Below are positions 7,557-16,206 of a DNA stretch of 64,000 nucleotides, piece after piece (position 1 is the stretch's first letter; each line of letters begins with the position of its first letter). The stretch comes from DASQZK01 sp963771005 (GTDB lineage Bacteria; Bacteroidota; Bacteroidia; Bacteroidales; GCA-2748055). The position numbers and the translations under genes are program-made. The notes under the pieces were generated by a model that did no database searches, was not told the DNA's origin, and saw nothing but the letters and a program-made list of their open reading frames with translations. Location: assembly GCA_963771005.1 (NCBI GenBank), contig CAVYRO010000003.1, positions 310,001 through 374,000 of the forward strand, given 5' to 3'.

Positions 7557-8798
7557 TTACACGTTCTCCGCATCGATCAATGCCTGCCGCACCGATTTAT
7601 ATTCTTCCCAGTTGAATTTCTGCAGGAAGTCAAGGGCTTTGGCTGCACCCAGCCTGAATAGTTCGATCTGTTCTTCGCGAGAAATATTGAAATTCAGCCA
7701 GTTGAATTTCCGGTCGGCATCGATCCGGCAGATCAGGCGGCTGAAGTCGGGATTCTTCAGCAGGAAATCATAATCATAGATCTGCCTCATGGTACTCACC
7801 ATGGCTCCGCTGAAGCCGAATAATGAATCCGTCGTGCTGTAGCTCCGTCGATACGTGCTAAGGCGCACGCCGAATGTGGGTTTGCGCGGGATTTTATTGC
7901 CCGGCCGGTGGAAGACGTTGATCGGGAAGTTGGAAAGCATTCCTCCGTCGACAAATCGTACTGCCGGCGGCACTTCCCCGAAATATTTCGCATAAAGATC
8001 CCAGTCAGGAACCAGTGACTTTCCTGCATTCGGAAGATCCTTCACTAAAAAGGGTTCGAAGAAGAAAGGAATTGACATCGAGGCTCTTACAAAGCGGGCA
8101 GGAGACAGCGAGGAAGGATCTTTCCAGTAGAGGCCGGCCATTTTTGGGAATTCAACCTTGGTATGGGTTGTGATATCGGAACTGATAATGGCAAGCTCAG
8201 CGGTGAATTTATCATCAGATCCGCCGGTAAATTTCAGACCTGCCGGAAGTTTAGCCCTTTTGTCGTTCAGTTCTTTGAGAGTTATAATGCCCTCGCTTTT
8301 CAGGAGAGCCGACATCCATTCTTCGAAATTGTCGCCGGGATTGATGCCGAGTTTGCTCTTCAACGTCTTGTAGATCCGGATGGCATTAATAGCGATATTC
8401 CAGGCGGTATGGCCTTTTTTTTCGATCATTTTCTGGATCATCTTCTTGATCTTCGCATTTCCGTCGACAAAATCGAAAAGATTGACCTTTGTAATGGCAT
8501 CCATGATCTTTTCGGAAACAGGATCTCCGATAGGAGACAATCCTGCCATGAGCATGGTATTGATAGCTCCGGCTGAAGTTCCGGCAAGGCTGAAAAACCG
8601 TATACCGGTCTGTTCGAGGATATAGGTATAACCGACAAGGGCAATACCCAGTACAGCACCTCCCTCCTGAACAAGGTCAACATACTGGAATCCCTGGTCA
8701 TCTGTGACATCAGAGAATTTCTTTCCTGTCTTCCTGAGTTCGAGGGTTTTTTTGGTAAGCTTAACGATTTCGGGGTCGTTTGTGAATTCGGTGTACAT
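7557..8798 (-). CDS. Patatin-like phospholipase family protein
   Basis: A serine-aspartate dyad lipid acyl hydrolase. The nucleophile elbow GTSAG is near residue 72 and the catalytic Asp is in VDGGMLSNFP near residue 282. The oxyanion-loop region is EGGAVLGIALVG, somewhat different from the usual GGGxxG. I chose the ATG at 8798 (MYTEFTNDPEIV) over an upstream TTG at 8834. No signal peptide, so probably cytoplasmic or peripheral to the inner membrane; the C-terminal ~120 residues extend beyond the patatin domain. Substrate unknown. It stands alone on the minus strand. Confidence 0.85.
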   Translation of the reverse strand: MYTEFTNDPEIVKLTKKTLELRKTGKKFSDVTDDQGFQYVDLVQEGGAVLGIALVGYTYILEQTGIRFFSLAGTSAGAINTMLMAGLSPIGDPVSEKIMDAITKVNLFDFVDGNAKIKKMIQKMIEKKGHTAWNIAINAIRIYKTLKSKLGINPGDNFEEWMSALLKSEGIITLKELNDKRAKLPAGLKFTGGSDDKFTAELAIISSDITTHTKVEFPKMAGLYWKDPSSLSPARFVRASMSIPFFFEPFLVKDLPNAGKSLVPDWDLYAKYFGEVPPAVRFVDGGMLSNFPINVFHRPGNKIPRKPTFGVRLSTYRRSYSTTDSLFGFSGAMVSTMRQIYDYDFLLKNPDFSRLICRIDADRKFNWLNFNISREEQIELFRLGAAKALDFLQKFNWEEYKSVRQALIDAENV

Positions 8799-9001
8799 TG
8801 AAGGTAGTTTTATTCCCCGGAACTTTTGTGACAAAACTCCCGGGTAAGATCAAACATGAAAATTCATTTGCCCGGGCAGCTCAGGGTCAATGTTTTAATA
8901 GATTTAAACGCTGAAATCAATTTTTGTCTCTTTTATCTGAACTGAATTTCCCCCGGCTGGTAATGATCCCGTGATTTAATCACCGTCTCTCCGGGTAAAG
9001 T

Positions 9002-9316
9002 TCAGGTTTTGATCTTCAGTTTCTTTATGGCTTCGGTTTTACGGGTATCCGCACCTGCATTGTATGCATCCACGATGATACCCTTCCCGCCGCTGTCAGA
9101 TTCGATGGCGTATAGTACTGATGAATCATCCGGATTAGTCATTCCCTCGAACCGGTAGGTTTCGACAATGCAATACTTTTCGTCTTCATCCCGTAACACT
9201 TCATCCGTCAAATCTTTTTCATATCCCCTTTCCGCGAGACCGTTCATGGCCTGGGAGAGCGTTTCATAGTCGTTCCTGACCATTCTTCCTTGTTTTACGG
9301 TTTTTACCCTCTTCAT
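9002..9316 (-). CDS. Small conserved protein (often labelled phosphoribosylpyrophosphate synthetase-like in Bacteroidota)
   Basis: A 104-residue soluble protein with the conserved core YETLSQAMNGLAERGY, then YRFEGMTNPDDSSVLYAIES and KGIIVDAYNA. I remember this family as widespread in Bacteroidota and often carrying the label phosphoribosylpyrophosphate synthetase, but it is far too short for that enzyme and shows none of its PRPP motifs, so the label should not be trusted. Function unknown. It is directly followed, to the right, by the spacer that holds the first hairpin element. Confidence 0.7.
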   Translation of the reverse strand: MKRVKTVKQGRMVRNDYETLSQAMNGLAERGYEKDLTDEVLRDEDEKYCIVETYRFEGMTNPDDSSVLYAIESDSGGKGIIVDAYNAGADTRKTEAIKKLKIKT

Positions 9317-9763
9317 CCCTGAACGGGATCGGGCTGTTCCGGCGGAACGCTTTCCTCGGATCAGCCCCGTAATGTGTTAGTTAGTGTTTGCAAGGAAACT
9401 TGACAACCCTTCGACTTCGCTCAGGGACCGGCGACTTCATTCAAATGGGTGAACTTTTCGGATGGTTGTAAGGCAGGCAAAAGGCCCTTATGTATAAATC
9501 TAAAATTCAATGGTTTTCTCATTAAGAGCTTTTTGCCTGCCTTACAACCATCCGAAAAGTTCTTCGTTCATCGAATTGACCGGTCCCTGAGCGAAGTCGA
9601 AGGGTTGTCAAGTTTTCTTTCTGATATTAGTTAAACAACGCAAAGTAGTCTTTGTTCCTCAAAATTAACATTCTTGCTTTTTGAAAAGATATCCCCTAAC
9701 TTATGCAATAATTCACATCTGCCTTCTTCCGGCAGCGTAACATAACCAAAACTACAAAACCCG
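9317..9763. other. 447-base intergenic region, mostly the first hairpin element
   Basis: Between a leftward gene start and the rightward DUF1080 gene. About half is the hairpin element at 9397-9614. The remainder (9615-9763) is AT-richer and presumably holds the promoter for the DUF1080 gene, but no clear -33/-7 pair was found. Confidence 0.6.
9397..9614 (+). repeat. Long double-armed hairpin element, copy 1
   Basis: A nested inverted repeat. Outer arms 9397-9431 and 9580-9614 are perfect 35-base complements (core CCCTTCGACTTCGCTCAGGG). Then come unpaired spacers of 19 and 17 bases, and inner arms 9451-9482 and 9531-9562, perfect over 32 bases (core GGATGGTTGTAAGGCAGG), closing on an AT-rich loop of about 48 bases. 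A second copy in opposite orientation is at 14755-14971. No coding frame and no transposase gene nearby. The outer core resembles sequences I remember as widely dispersed in environmental bacterial genomes. MITE-like element or structured repeat; see findings. Confidence 0.9.
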
Positions 9764-10519
9764 ATGAAAAAAAAGCACATCTTTTCATTTCTGATCATTC
9801 TCGTGATCAGCCTGCCGCTTTTTCCCCAGGTCACGGCAAACCATACAGGGATCCCCCCGGGTTTCACCTCTCTTTTCAACAGCAGCGATTTTACCAATTG
9901 GGTAGTTCCTGAAGGCGATAACGGTCATTGGAAAATTGTTGACGGTGTTATCGACTACGACGCCATGAGTGAAGCAGTTAAAGATAAGAGCCTCTGGACG
10001 GAGAGGAAGTTCAGGGATTTTGTACTTTATGTGGACTGGCGGATCAAGGAGACCCCGTACAAAAATCCCCGGGTTCCCATTATTCTGCCCAGTGGTTTGC
10101 ATAAAAGGGATGAAAACGGGAAGGAGATCACCATGATCGTCCCGGATTCCGATTCAGGGATCTTATTGCGCGGGGAGGGTAAATCCCAGGTGAATATCTG
10201 GTGCTGGCCCATCGGATCCGGCGAGGTTTACGGCTACCGTATGGATGAAAACATGCCACCGGAAGTCAGGAAGGCCGTCACTCCGGTTTATAATGCGGAT
10301 CATAATATCGGGGAATGGAATACCTACAAGATCACAATGAAAGGCGACCGGCTGACGGTTGAACTGAACGGCCATATCGTCATAGAGAATGCTCAGTTGC
10401 CGGGAATTCCCGAATCGGGTCCCATCGGCCTCCAGCATCACGGTGATAAGATGAATGGTGAGTGGGTGAGCCCTCCGGCACTTGTGCAGTTCAGGAATGT
10501 CTTTATAAAGGAATTGTAA
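9764..10519 (+). CDS. DUF1080 (3-keto-disaccharide hydrolase-type) exported protein
   Basis: A 251-residue protein with a signal peptide (MKKKHIFSFLIILVISLPLF) and a concanavalin-like beta-sandwich: GFTSLFNSSDFTNW, SDSGILLRGEG, WNTYKITMKGDRLTVELNG and GPIGLQHHGD are the standard DUF1080 landmarks. Family members have been shown to cleave 3-keto-glycosides; that activity is inferred here from the family. It would act in the periplasm or on the surface. Downstream by 64 bases is a Tat-targeted Gfo/Idh/MocA gene, the usual partner type that oxidises the sugar at C3. Confidence 0.88.
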   Translation: MKKKHIFSFLIILVISLPLFPQVTANHTGIPPGFTSLFNSSDFTNWVVPEGDNGHWKIVDGVIDYDAMSEAVKDKSLWTERKFRDFVLYVDWRIKETPYKNPRVPIILPSGLHKRDENGKEITMIVPDSDSGILLRGEGKSQVNIWCWPIGSGEVYGYRMDENMPPEVRKAVTPVYNADHNIGEWNTYKITMKGDRLTVELNGHIVIENAQLPGIPESGPIGLQHHGDKMNGEWVSPPALVQFRNVFIKEL

Positions 10520-10583
10520 GGAAAATGATTTAAACCACTGATGTAAAGGAAATTGAATCAAAATAATTATAAAACTACATACC

Positions 10584-12081
10584 ATGGATAAGATCAACCG
10601 GCGGCAGTTTGTTGGTACAACGGCAAAAGCTGCTGCCTTCAGCATTGTTCCGGGCTATGTCCTGGGAGGCAGGGGCCGTGTTACCCCGGGCGATAAGGTC
10701 ACAGTTGCCTGTATCGGAAACGGGACCCAGGGGACCCGTGTGATGCTAGAACTATTGAAAAATCCAAAATTACAGATCATTGCGGTGGCAGACCCGGTGA
10801 GGCAGGACGACAATTATATGAACTGGGGGAAATACGAATTGCGGAACATGATCCGGCGATCTATAGAGGAAGAAGCCTGGGACGAGGGGGTTGAAGGCTG
10901 CAGGGCCGGCAGGGAGCCGGCGAAGCGTATCGTGGAGACCTGGTACGGTAAGCAAAAGGGAGGATCAAAATATAAAGGATGCACGGCTTATGAAGATTAC
11001 CGCGAAATGCTTGAAAAAATGCAGGATCTTGATGCTGTCGTAGTGGGTACCACGGATCATCAGCATGCGCAGGCTTCTGTGAGGGCCATGCTGAAGGGAA
11101 AGCATGTGATGTGCCAGAAGCCGATGACCAATTCGGTGCATGAAGCACGGGTAATGGCAGAAACAGCCAAAAAAACCGGCGTGGCAACCCAGGTTTTGAC
11201 GGCCAATTCTTCGGATGAATCGACAGATCAGCTTTGTGAAATGATATGGACGGGGGCGATCGGCGCGGTTCATGAAGTCCACAACTGGTCCACCCGCCCC
11301 GTATGGCCGTCGGGGTTCACAAAAATTCCGGCCGGGGAGCCTGTGCCGGAAGGGTTCAATTGGGATCTCTGGCTGGGTCCGCGCGATTTCCGCCCCTTCA
11401 GCTACCAATATACCCACACCGTGTTCAGAAGCTGGTACGATTTCGGCACCGGTGCCATCGGCGACATGGGCTGCTATTCCTTCGATGTGATCTTCAGGGC
11501 CCTGAAGCTGGGCTTTCCCGACACCATCCAGGCAAGCGGGAGCACATACTGCGACGTGATCAACGGGATACCTGCACATCTTGATAACAGCGTTGCGCAT
11601 CCACGCGCAATGACAGCACATTTCACTTTCCCGGGACGGGAAAATATGCCGCCCGTGGCCCTTCACTGGTATGACGGGGGCATGAAGCCGCTTGTACCTG
11701 AGGAACTGGAAAAAGACGGAAAAGCTATTGCCCGCGGAAGGGATGCTTTTTGTGGGAGAGAAAGGGAAGATCCTGGCTGATTTCCACGGGGGAAAGCCGC
11801 GACTTATCCCCGATGCGGCAAGCATGGCTTATGAAGCCCCGGCGCCGTTCATTGAACGCTCCGGTGATCATATCGGTGACTGGATCAGCGCTTGCCGCGG
11901 AGGAAAACCCGGGCGGGCCCATTTCGGTTTTGCCGACCCGGTGACTGAAAGCCTGAACCTGGCCGTCATTGCTATGCGTACCGGTAGAAAGCTGCATTAC
12001 GACCATGTAAATATGAAAACGAACGTTGCCGAAGCCGACAAATTGATCGTCCCTTTCTACAGGCAAGGGTACGAGATCTGA
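10584..12081 (+). pseudogene. Tat-exported Gfo/Idh/MocA oxidoreductase, frameshifted
   Basis: Starts with a twin-arginine signal (NRRQFVGTTAKAAAFS) and a Rossmann motif (VACIGNGTQG), then CQKPMTNS in the active site and a GAIGDMGCYSFD motif. The first frame runs to a stop at 11778-11780, but protein similarity clearly continues in the +1 frame from about 11721-11735 (PAEGMLFVGEKGKILADF onward) to 12081. Skipping one base in the stretch GCTATTGCCC restores a full-length product of about 498 residues. Either an assembly or read error or a real one-base insertion. Genes upstream (DUF1080) and this one form a probable keto-sugar pair. It converges on the PD40 gene with a 2-base gap. Confidence 0.85.
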
Positions 12082-12083
12082 TC

Positions 12084-13595
12084 TTACCTGAAGTACTTCG
12101 CTTCCACCGTTCGTTCTCCATTGACGAAGACGACCACAAACGCCTGGGGGAACCCGGACTTCCGGCAGGCAGACTGGAGTTTCTTTGCCGGTGCGAGTGT
12201 GCTGTATTCGCCCACACATTCGCGATATATGCCCTTGTAATTGTATTCCCACGTTTTCATCGGGTTTCCGTCGACAGTGATCTGGTAGCTGCCCTTAGGC
12301 CTGGAGCTTGATGCAAACTGCACCCGGTAAACAGGGGTATCATTCGCCTGTATGTTTGTCCCCGAAGGTTTTCCAGTTGGTTTCGCCCCGGTATTTGCAG
12401 GATTGCGTGATGTAGCGGGAGGGTTCTTTGTTCCGGTATTTTTGGGACCCTGCCTTATTGCTCCTGCAGTCTTCGCAGATTTATCCTCCGGCTTAACGTT
12501 TGCGACCCTCTTCGAACTGTCGGGTTGCGAAACGTCACCGGCACCGGTTTCTTGGGGAACTGTGGCGGCAATCCTTTCCCCGCCCTGTCCTGCGATGGTC
12601 AGAAGCGCGGATGTAAGGCCTTCCCTTGTTCCTGAAGTGTCTGCAAAACCGGCTTTTATGACATGGAGCTGCATTTCCTTATTACCTGACAGCTGCCGGA
12701 CAGTATAAAAAGCCAGGGTATCTCCGGTGCAGTCCATTGTAAACGCGATATCATCGGCGGCTGTATTGATACGGGAGGAAAGATTAGCCGGTTTTTCCCA
12801 GCCCTCACCGGTATACCTGCATACAAAAATATCATAACCCCCTCTTCCCCCCATCCCGTCGGAAGAAAAATACAGATCGTTAACCATATCCAGGAAAGGG
12901 AACATCTCATTCCCCTTGCTGTTGAACCGGTCGCCGAGGTTTTCCGGGGATGACCATCCTGAATTCGTCTTCCTGCTCTGGAAAAGATCCATCCCGCCTG
13001 TCGCGCCGGCTTTGTCGGATGCAAAAACCAGTAGATTCCCGTCGCCGGAAAGCGCCGGGTGGGTATACCGGAAGGTATCCGTGCAAAAATCCAATGGCGT
13101 ATCTCCCCAGGACCAGCCGTAGCGCGTTCCGGAGCTATACCTTTGAGCCTCATAGATTTTTTCCCTCCCGTCGGTCTTTGAAACAGCCGTGAAATACATG
13201 GTATTTCCGTCTTTGCTGAAAGTGAGGGCATCGGTCGGAAAAGAAAAGGGAGTGGAGGAGAAAGGGGAGAAGGCCCGGTGTTTTCCGGTAGCCGTATCCT
13301 GTATTCCGGCAGTGTAAGCCTGGATATTCCCGAAAGAGATCTGGCTGGATGTCATTTTCTGTTCGTTTTTCGAAAGCGAAAGGAAGACGATATCTCCGTT
13401 CAAAAAGCTTACGCCGGACGAAGGGGGAACGATATCGAGTGAAAATGTATCCACCTCCGGGAGATTCACGGCAGCACCGGGATTAAGGACCTTACCGTTT
13501 GCAATGGCCTCCCTGGCCGTTGAATCTTCCCTGGCCTGGGACATCACACCGCAAAGCGGGAGAAATGCTATAAGGAAAAGAAACAATGATTTCAT
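12084..13595 (-). CDS. PD40 (WD40-like) repeat protein with SPOR-like C-terminus
   Basis: Signal peptide (MKSLFLFLIAFLPLCGVMSQ), then a beta-propeller of PD40-type repeats, seen as LTFSKDGNTMYFTA, PALSGDGNLLVFASDK, GGMDLFQS and NDLYFSSDGMGGRGGYDIF. A Thr/Lys/Pro-rich linker (about residues 345-425) leads to a C-terminal domain of about 75 residues (YRVQFASSSRPKGSY, then LQSACRKSGFPQAFVVVFVNG) that looks like a SPOR peptidoglycan-binding domain. Directly downstream of a PorP/SprF gene (24-base gap), a pairing common in Bacteroidota and linked to type IX secretion and gliding accessory complexes. Likely periplasmic, linking the outer membrane to the cell wall (inference). Confidence 0.82.
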   Translation of the reverse strand: MKSLFLFLIAFLPLCGVMSQAREDSTAREAIANGKVLNPGAAVNLPEVDTFSLDIVPPSSGVSFLNGDIVFLSLSKNEQKMTSSQISFGNIQAYTAGIQDTATGKHRAFSPFSSTPFSFPTDALTFSKDGNTMYFTAVSKTDGREKIYEAQRYSSGTRYGWSWGDTPLDFCTDTFRYTHPALSGDGNLLVFASDKAGATGGMDLFQSRKTNSGWSSPENLGDRFNSKGNEMFPFLDMVNDLYFSSDGMGGRGGYDIFVCRYTGEGWEKPANLSSRINTAADDIAFTMDCTGDTLAFYTVRQLSGNKEMQLHVIKAGFADTSGTREGLTSALLTIAGQGGERIAATVPQETGAGDVSQPDSSKRVANVKPEDKSAKTAGAIRQGPKNTGTKNPPATSRNPANTGAKPTGKPSGTNIQANDTPVYRVQFASSSRPKGSYQITVDGNPMKTWEYNYKGIYRECVGEYSTLAPAKKLQSACRKSGFPQAFVVVFVNGERTVEAKYFR

Positions 13596-13619
13596 ATAAG
13601 CCTTTTGAAAAAGAATTTT

Positions 13620-14564
13620 TTACCAGTGAGCATGTCTCGATTTATCTTTTGAAAAATTGATACCTGCAGATATCTCAACGATGACATCCCTGGAATAGTA
13701 AGGGGATTCTTTGGGAAGTACAAAGAATCCGCCAACATAGAACCAGGGATACCTGTACTGAAAGAAAAACGAATTTTTATCACTATCATAGAAATATGCC
13801 CCCAGACAGAAGTTCTGGAGGTAGAGTTTTAGGAGAGGCTGAATTTTCCTGTCCGGAGTGCCGTATGCCCGGTTTCCCAATTCCCCGGTTATTGCGGGTT
13901 CAAGTATAATTCCGTTTGATCTGAAGAGTTGCAGTTTATATCCCGCAATGAGGAAGGTACGCTGTGAAACCGGGATTTCATATTCGACAGTACTCGCCGA
14001 ATCCTGTGGACTTCCGAAGATATTGGTCGCAGAAACACCGGCATACAGATGTTTTCCGTAGTAATAGGCACCAAGGTCCATATTTGAAAGAAGTCCCTGT
14101 TCAGCTATAAGATCCCGTGCTTCCGGATCGGCGGGGGAACTGACATATCCTTTCAGTCCGGCCCCCAGAGACAGGAAGGAAAAGGAACGGCGATTCAGTG
14201 GAATATGATATGCATAGGATATTCCGCCTCCGGAATTCCTGAATAAGGGATTGTTCTCATGGAAAACATACCCGCCGATGCCGGAATTCCGGAAGGTTAT
14301 GATGCCGGGAGATGAGAAATATCCGGGTTCTTTTTTGGTCAGGCGGCCATTCCCGCCAATAAGCTGCGCGTTCGATTCTCCCTGGAAGGCGAAGTTAAGC
14401 TCGATACTTGAAAAGTCATGACTTCCCACGATGGCTGGATTGAAAACATAAGGCGTGAATATCCGGTAGGACAGGGGTCTCAATGGTATTTGCTGCCCTT
14501 TTGCGGGGGAAAAAGCGATCATAATCAATGAGACCAAAAACAGGGATCTGTGGTAAACCGGCAT
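13620..14564 (-). CDS. PorP/SprF family type IX secretion membrane protein
   Basis: A 314-residue outer-membrane beta-barrel protein. The signal peptide is followed by QQIPLRPLSYRIFTPYVFNPAIVGSHDF, where the YxFNPAxxG signature is diagnostic of the PorP/SprF family. The repeating amphipathic strands and aromatic belts (for example FSFLSLGAGLKGYVSS, KLYLQNFCLGAYFY) fit a barrel. The last strands run to the end (EISAGINFSKDKSR). Members work in type IX secretion or in anchoring of secreted adhesins. It is the first gene of a two-gene unit with the PD40-SPOR protein. Multiple paralogues are usual, so this need not be the core T9SS PorP. Confidence 0.87.
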   Translation of the reverse strand: MPVYHRSLFLVSLIMIAFSPAKGQQIPLRPLSYRIFTPYVFNPAIVGSHDFSSIELNFAFQGESNAQLIGGNGRLTKKEPGYFSSPGIITFRNSGIGGYVFHENNPLFRNSGGGISYAYHIPLNRRSFSFLSLGAGLKGYVSSPADPEARDLIAEQGLLSNMDLGAYYYGKHLYAGVSATNIFGSPQDSASTVEYEIPVSQRTFLIAGYKLQLFRSNGIILEPAITGELGNRAYGTPDRKIQPLLKLYLQNFCLGAYFYDSDKNSFFFQYRYPWFYVGGFFVLPKESPYYSRDVIVEISAGINFSKDKSRHAHW

Positions 14565-14983
14565 AATCGTTAACGCATATCAGGGTTAGATTCAAACAAC
14601 CGGGAATTTTCCCGGTACGCAGGTCGATCCCGGTTAGTGAAGTCGCTGCTTTTTGACAGGGAGATCCTGGTACCGGCGATGACCGTTTATCCATTTAGGG
14701 AATAACGGCTTTTAAAGCCTGATATTGTTAGATCTTCCTTAGGATCAGAAAGAAAACCCGATGACCCTTCGGCTTCGCTCAGGGACCGGTCAATTGTATG
14801 AACGAAGAACTTTTCGGATGGTGGTAAGGCAGGCAAAAGGCCTTCTTGCGAAAGTTACTGATTTTTAAATTTATACATAGGGGCCTTTTGCCTGCCTTAC
14901 CACCATCCGAAAAGTTCACCCTCTTGAATGAAGTCACCGGTCCCTGAGCGGAGCCGAAGGGTCATCGGGTTGAGGATCAGTTT
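14565..14983. other. 419-base intergenic region, mostly the second hairpin element
   Basis: Lies between the start of the leftward PorP/SprF gene and the end of the leftward dlgD-like gene. It holds the hairpin element (14755-14971). The part at 14565-14754 would carry the PorP/SprF promoter; no clear motif was found. Confidence 0.6.
14755..14971 (-). repeat. Long double-armed hairpin element, copy 2 (inverted relative to copy 1)
   Basis: Outer arms 14755-14789 and 14937-14971 pair at 34 of 35 positions, with one G-T wobble. Inner arms 14807-14842 and 14882-14917 pair over 36 bases. The unpaired spacers (17 bases left, 19 right) match copy 1 only when reverse-complemented, so this copy is inverted. 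An 8-base direct repeat AGGATCAG occurs at 14741-14748 and 14973-14980, which may be a target duplication. The right edge ends 12 bases before the stop codon of the dlgD-like gene. Confidence 0.9.
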
Positions 14984-15961
14984 TCACAACCGGTTGATTT
15001 TATCAAGGATATCCAAAGGGATCTCAATTCCGTTCTTTTCAGCTTCGGCCCTGGTTTTTATTGCTCTTTTCCCGGGAAATGATACATTATCATTTTCTTT
15101 CCGGATATATGTCAGGGTCTCACTGATCAATGACTTTATATCATCCTCCGTAATATATCTCCTGATATCGATGGCAATGAATACCTGGGATAAGCCGGTT
15201 TCAACGTCTTTCTCTCCTATCTCCCTCGTGGTGCTTCCGCCTGAGATCAATGCGGCCGCCAGATCAAGTACGATAGCAAAAGAGCTTCCCTTCCAGAGTC
15301 CGGCAGGCAAAATCCTTTTTGAGTTCAGGATCTCTTCCGGATTTTTGGTAAGGCGGCCATTCGAATCGTAGCCGCCATCAAAGGGAAGATCCTTTCCAAG
15401 CTGTTTCAACCATTCAAGCTTACCGTAGGCAAACTGGCTCATTGCCATGTCGAGCACGACAGGTTCCTTCCCGTCGGGGATGGCAATAACAAAGGGATTA
15501 TTACCAATGTTGGGATGTTCCGATCCCCAGGCTGGCATATTGGGAATCGTATTGGTCCATCCGATAAACATGAATCCTTTATTGGCGGCGTACCTTCCAT
15601 AGGTACCGGCTCTCATCCAGTGATTGGTATTCCGGAGACCGGTTATGCCAATTCCGGATCGTTCAGCCAGGTCAATGGCTCTCCCGCAACAATGAAGGGC
15701 ATTCAGAATTCCAGGTCCGAGGTTACCGTCCCATTGTTCAAAAGCGCCCGAAGCGTTTATCAACGAGGGTTTTGCGGAGGCGTTCACATATCCCTTTTTT
15801 ACAAATTCGATGAACAGGGGAAACCTGTTGATCCCATGTGAGAATACCCCGTCGAAAGTGCTCTCCGTAAATACGCCGGCGATCACTTCGGCATCTTCAG
15901 GTGAAAAGCCATGTTTCACCAGCTTTTCAAAACAGATTGCTTTGAGCCGGTCGTATTTCAC
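14984..15961 (-). CDS. dlgD: Malate/L-lactate dehydrogenase family oxidoreductase, 2,3-diketo-L-gulonate reductase type
   Basis: A 325-residue NAD(P)-dependent reductase of the Ldh_2 superfamily. The sequence follows DlgD (YiaK) closely by memory: GVFSHGINRFPLFI with the catalytic His, LRNTNHWMRAGTYGR, WTNTIPNMPAWG, GNNPFVIAIP, MAMSQFAYGKLE and ILPAGLWKGSS. DlgD reduces 2,3-diketo-L-gulonate to 3-dehydro-L-gulonate in ascorbate/gulonate breakdown. It acts in the cytoplasm. No other gene of that pathway is adjacent, so the exact substrate is less sure than the family. A pyrimidine-rich minisatellite follows its start on the right. Confidence 0.85.
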   Translation of the reverse strand: MKYDRLKAICFEKLVKHGFSPEDAEVIAGVFTESTFDGVFSHGINRFPLFIEFVKKGYVNASAKPSLINASGAFEQWDGNLGPGILNALHCCGRAIDLAERSGIGITGLRNTNHWMRAGTYGRYAANKGFMFIGWTNTIPNMPAWGSEHPNIGNNPFVIAIPDGKEPVVLDMAMSQFAYGKLEWLKQLGKDLPFDGGYDSNGRLTKNPEEILNSKRILPAGLWKGSSFAIVLDLAAALISGGSTTREIGEKDVETGLSQVFIAIDIRRYITEDDIKSLISETLTYIRKENDNVSFPGKRAIKTRAEAEKNGIEIPLDILDKINRL

Positions 15962-16049
15962 CAGATTGATTTTTTGATTTGGAATTGACGGGTAATTTTT
16001 CCCTAAAAACCCTTATAATCAAGAACTTAATGATTCCTACTTTCTCTTC

Positions 16050-16206
16050 ACTTCCCCCTTTCGCCTTCCCCTTTCGCCTTCCCCTTTCGCCTTTCGCCTT
16101 CCCCTTTCGCCTTTCCCTTTCGCCTTTCGCCTTCCCCTTTCGCCTTCCCCTTTCGCCTTTCGCCTTCCCCTTTCGCCTTCCCCTTTCGCCTTTCGCCTTT
16201 CACCTT
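16050..16206. repeat. Pyrimidine-rich minisatellite downstream of lysS
   Basis: A run of imperfect tandem units built from CTTTCGCCTTCCC and CTTTCGC, with almost no A on the + strand. It occupies nearly all the space between dlgD and lysS and touches the lysS stop codon (16207-16209), where units shift to CACCTTT. On the lysS strand it is purine-rich (GAAAGGCGAAAGGGG). Open frames across it are artefacts of the repeat. It is likely to vary in copy number. Confidence 0.9.

Noticed and set aside
8799..8834. Upstream TTG start of the patatin gene
   Set aside because: The ATG at 8798 is a better start and the extra 12 residues are not family-like.
9002..9316. Label of phosphoribosylpyrophosphate synthetase
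   Set aside because: Length and motifs do not fit that enzyme; kept as unknown.
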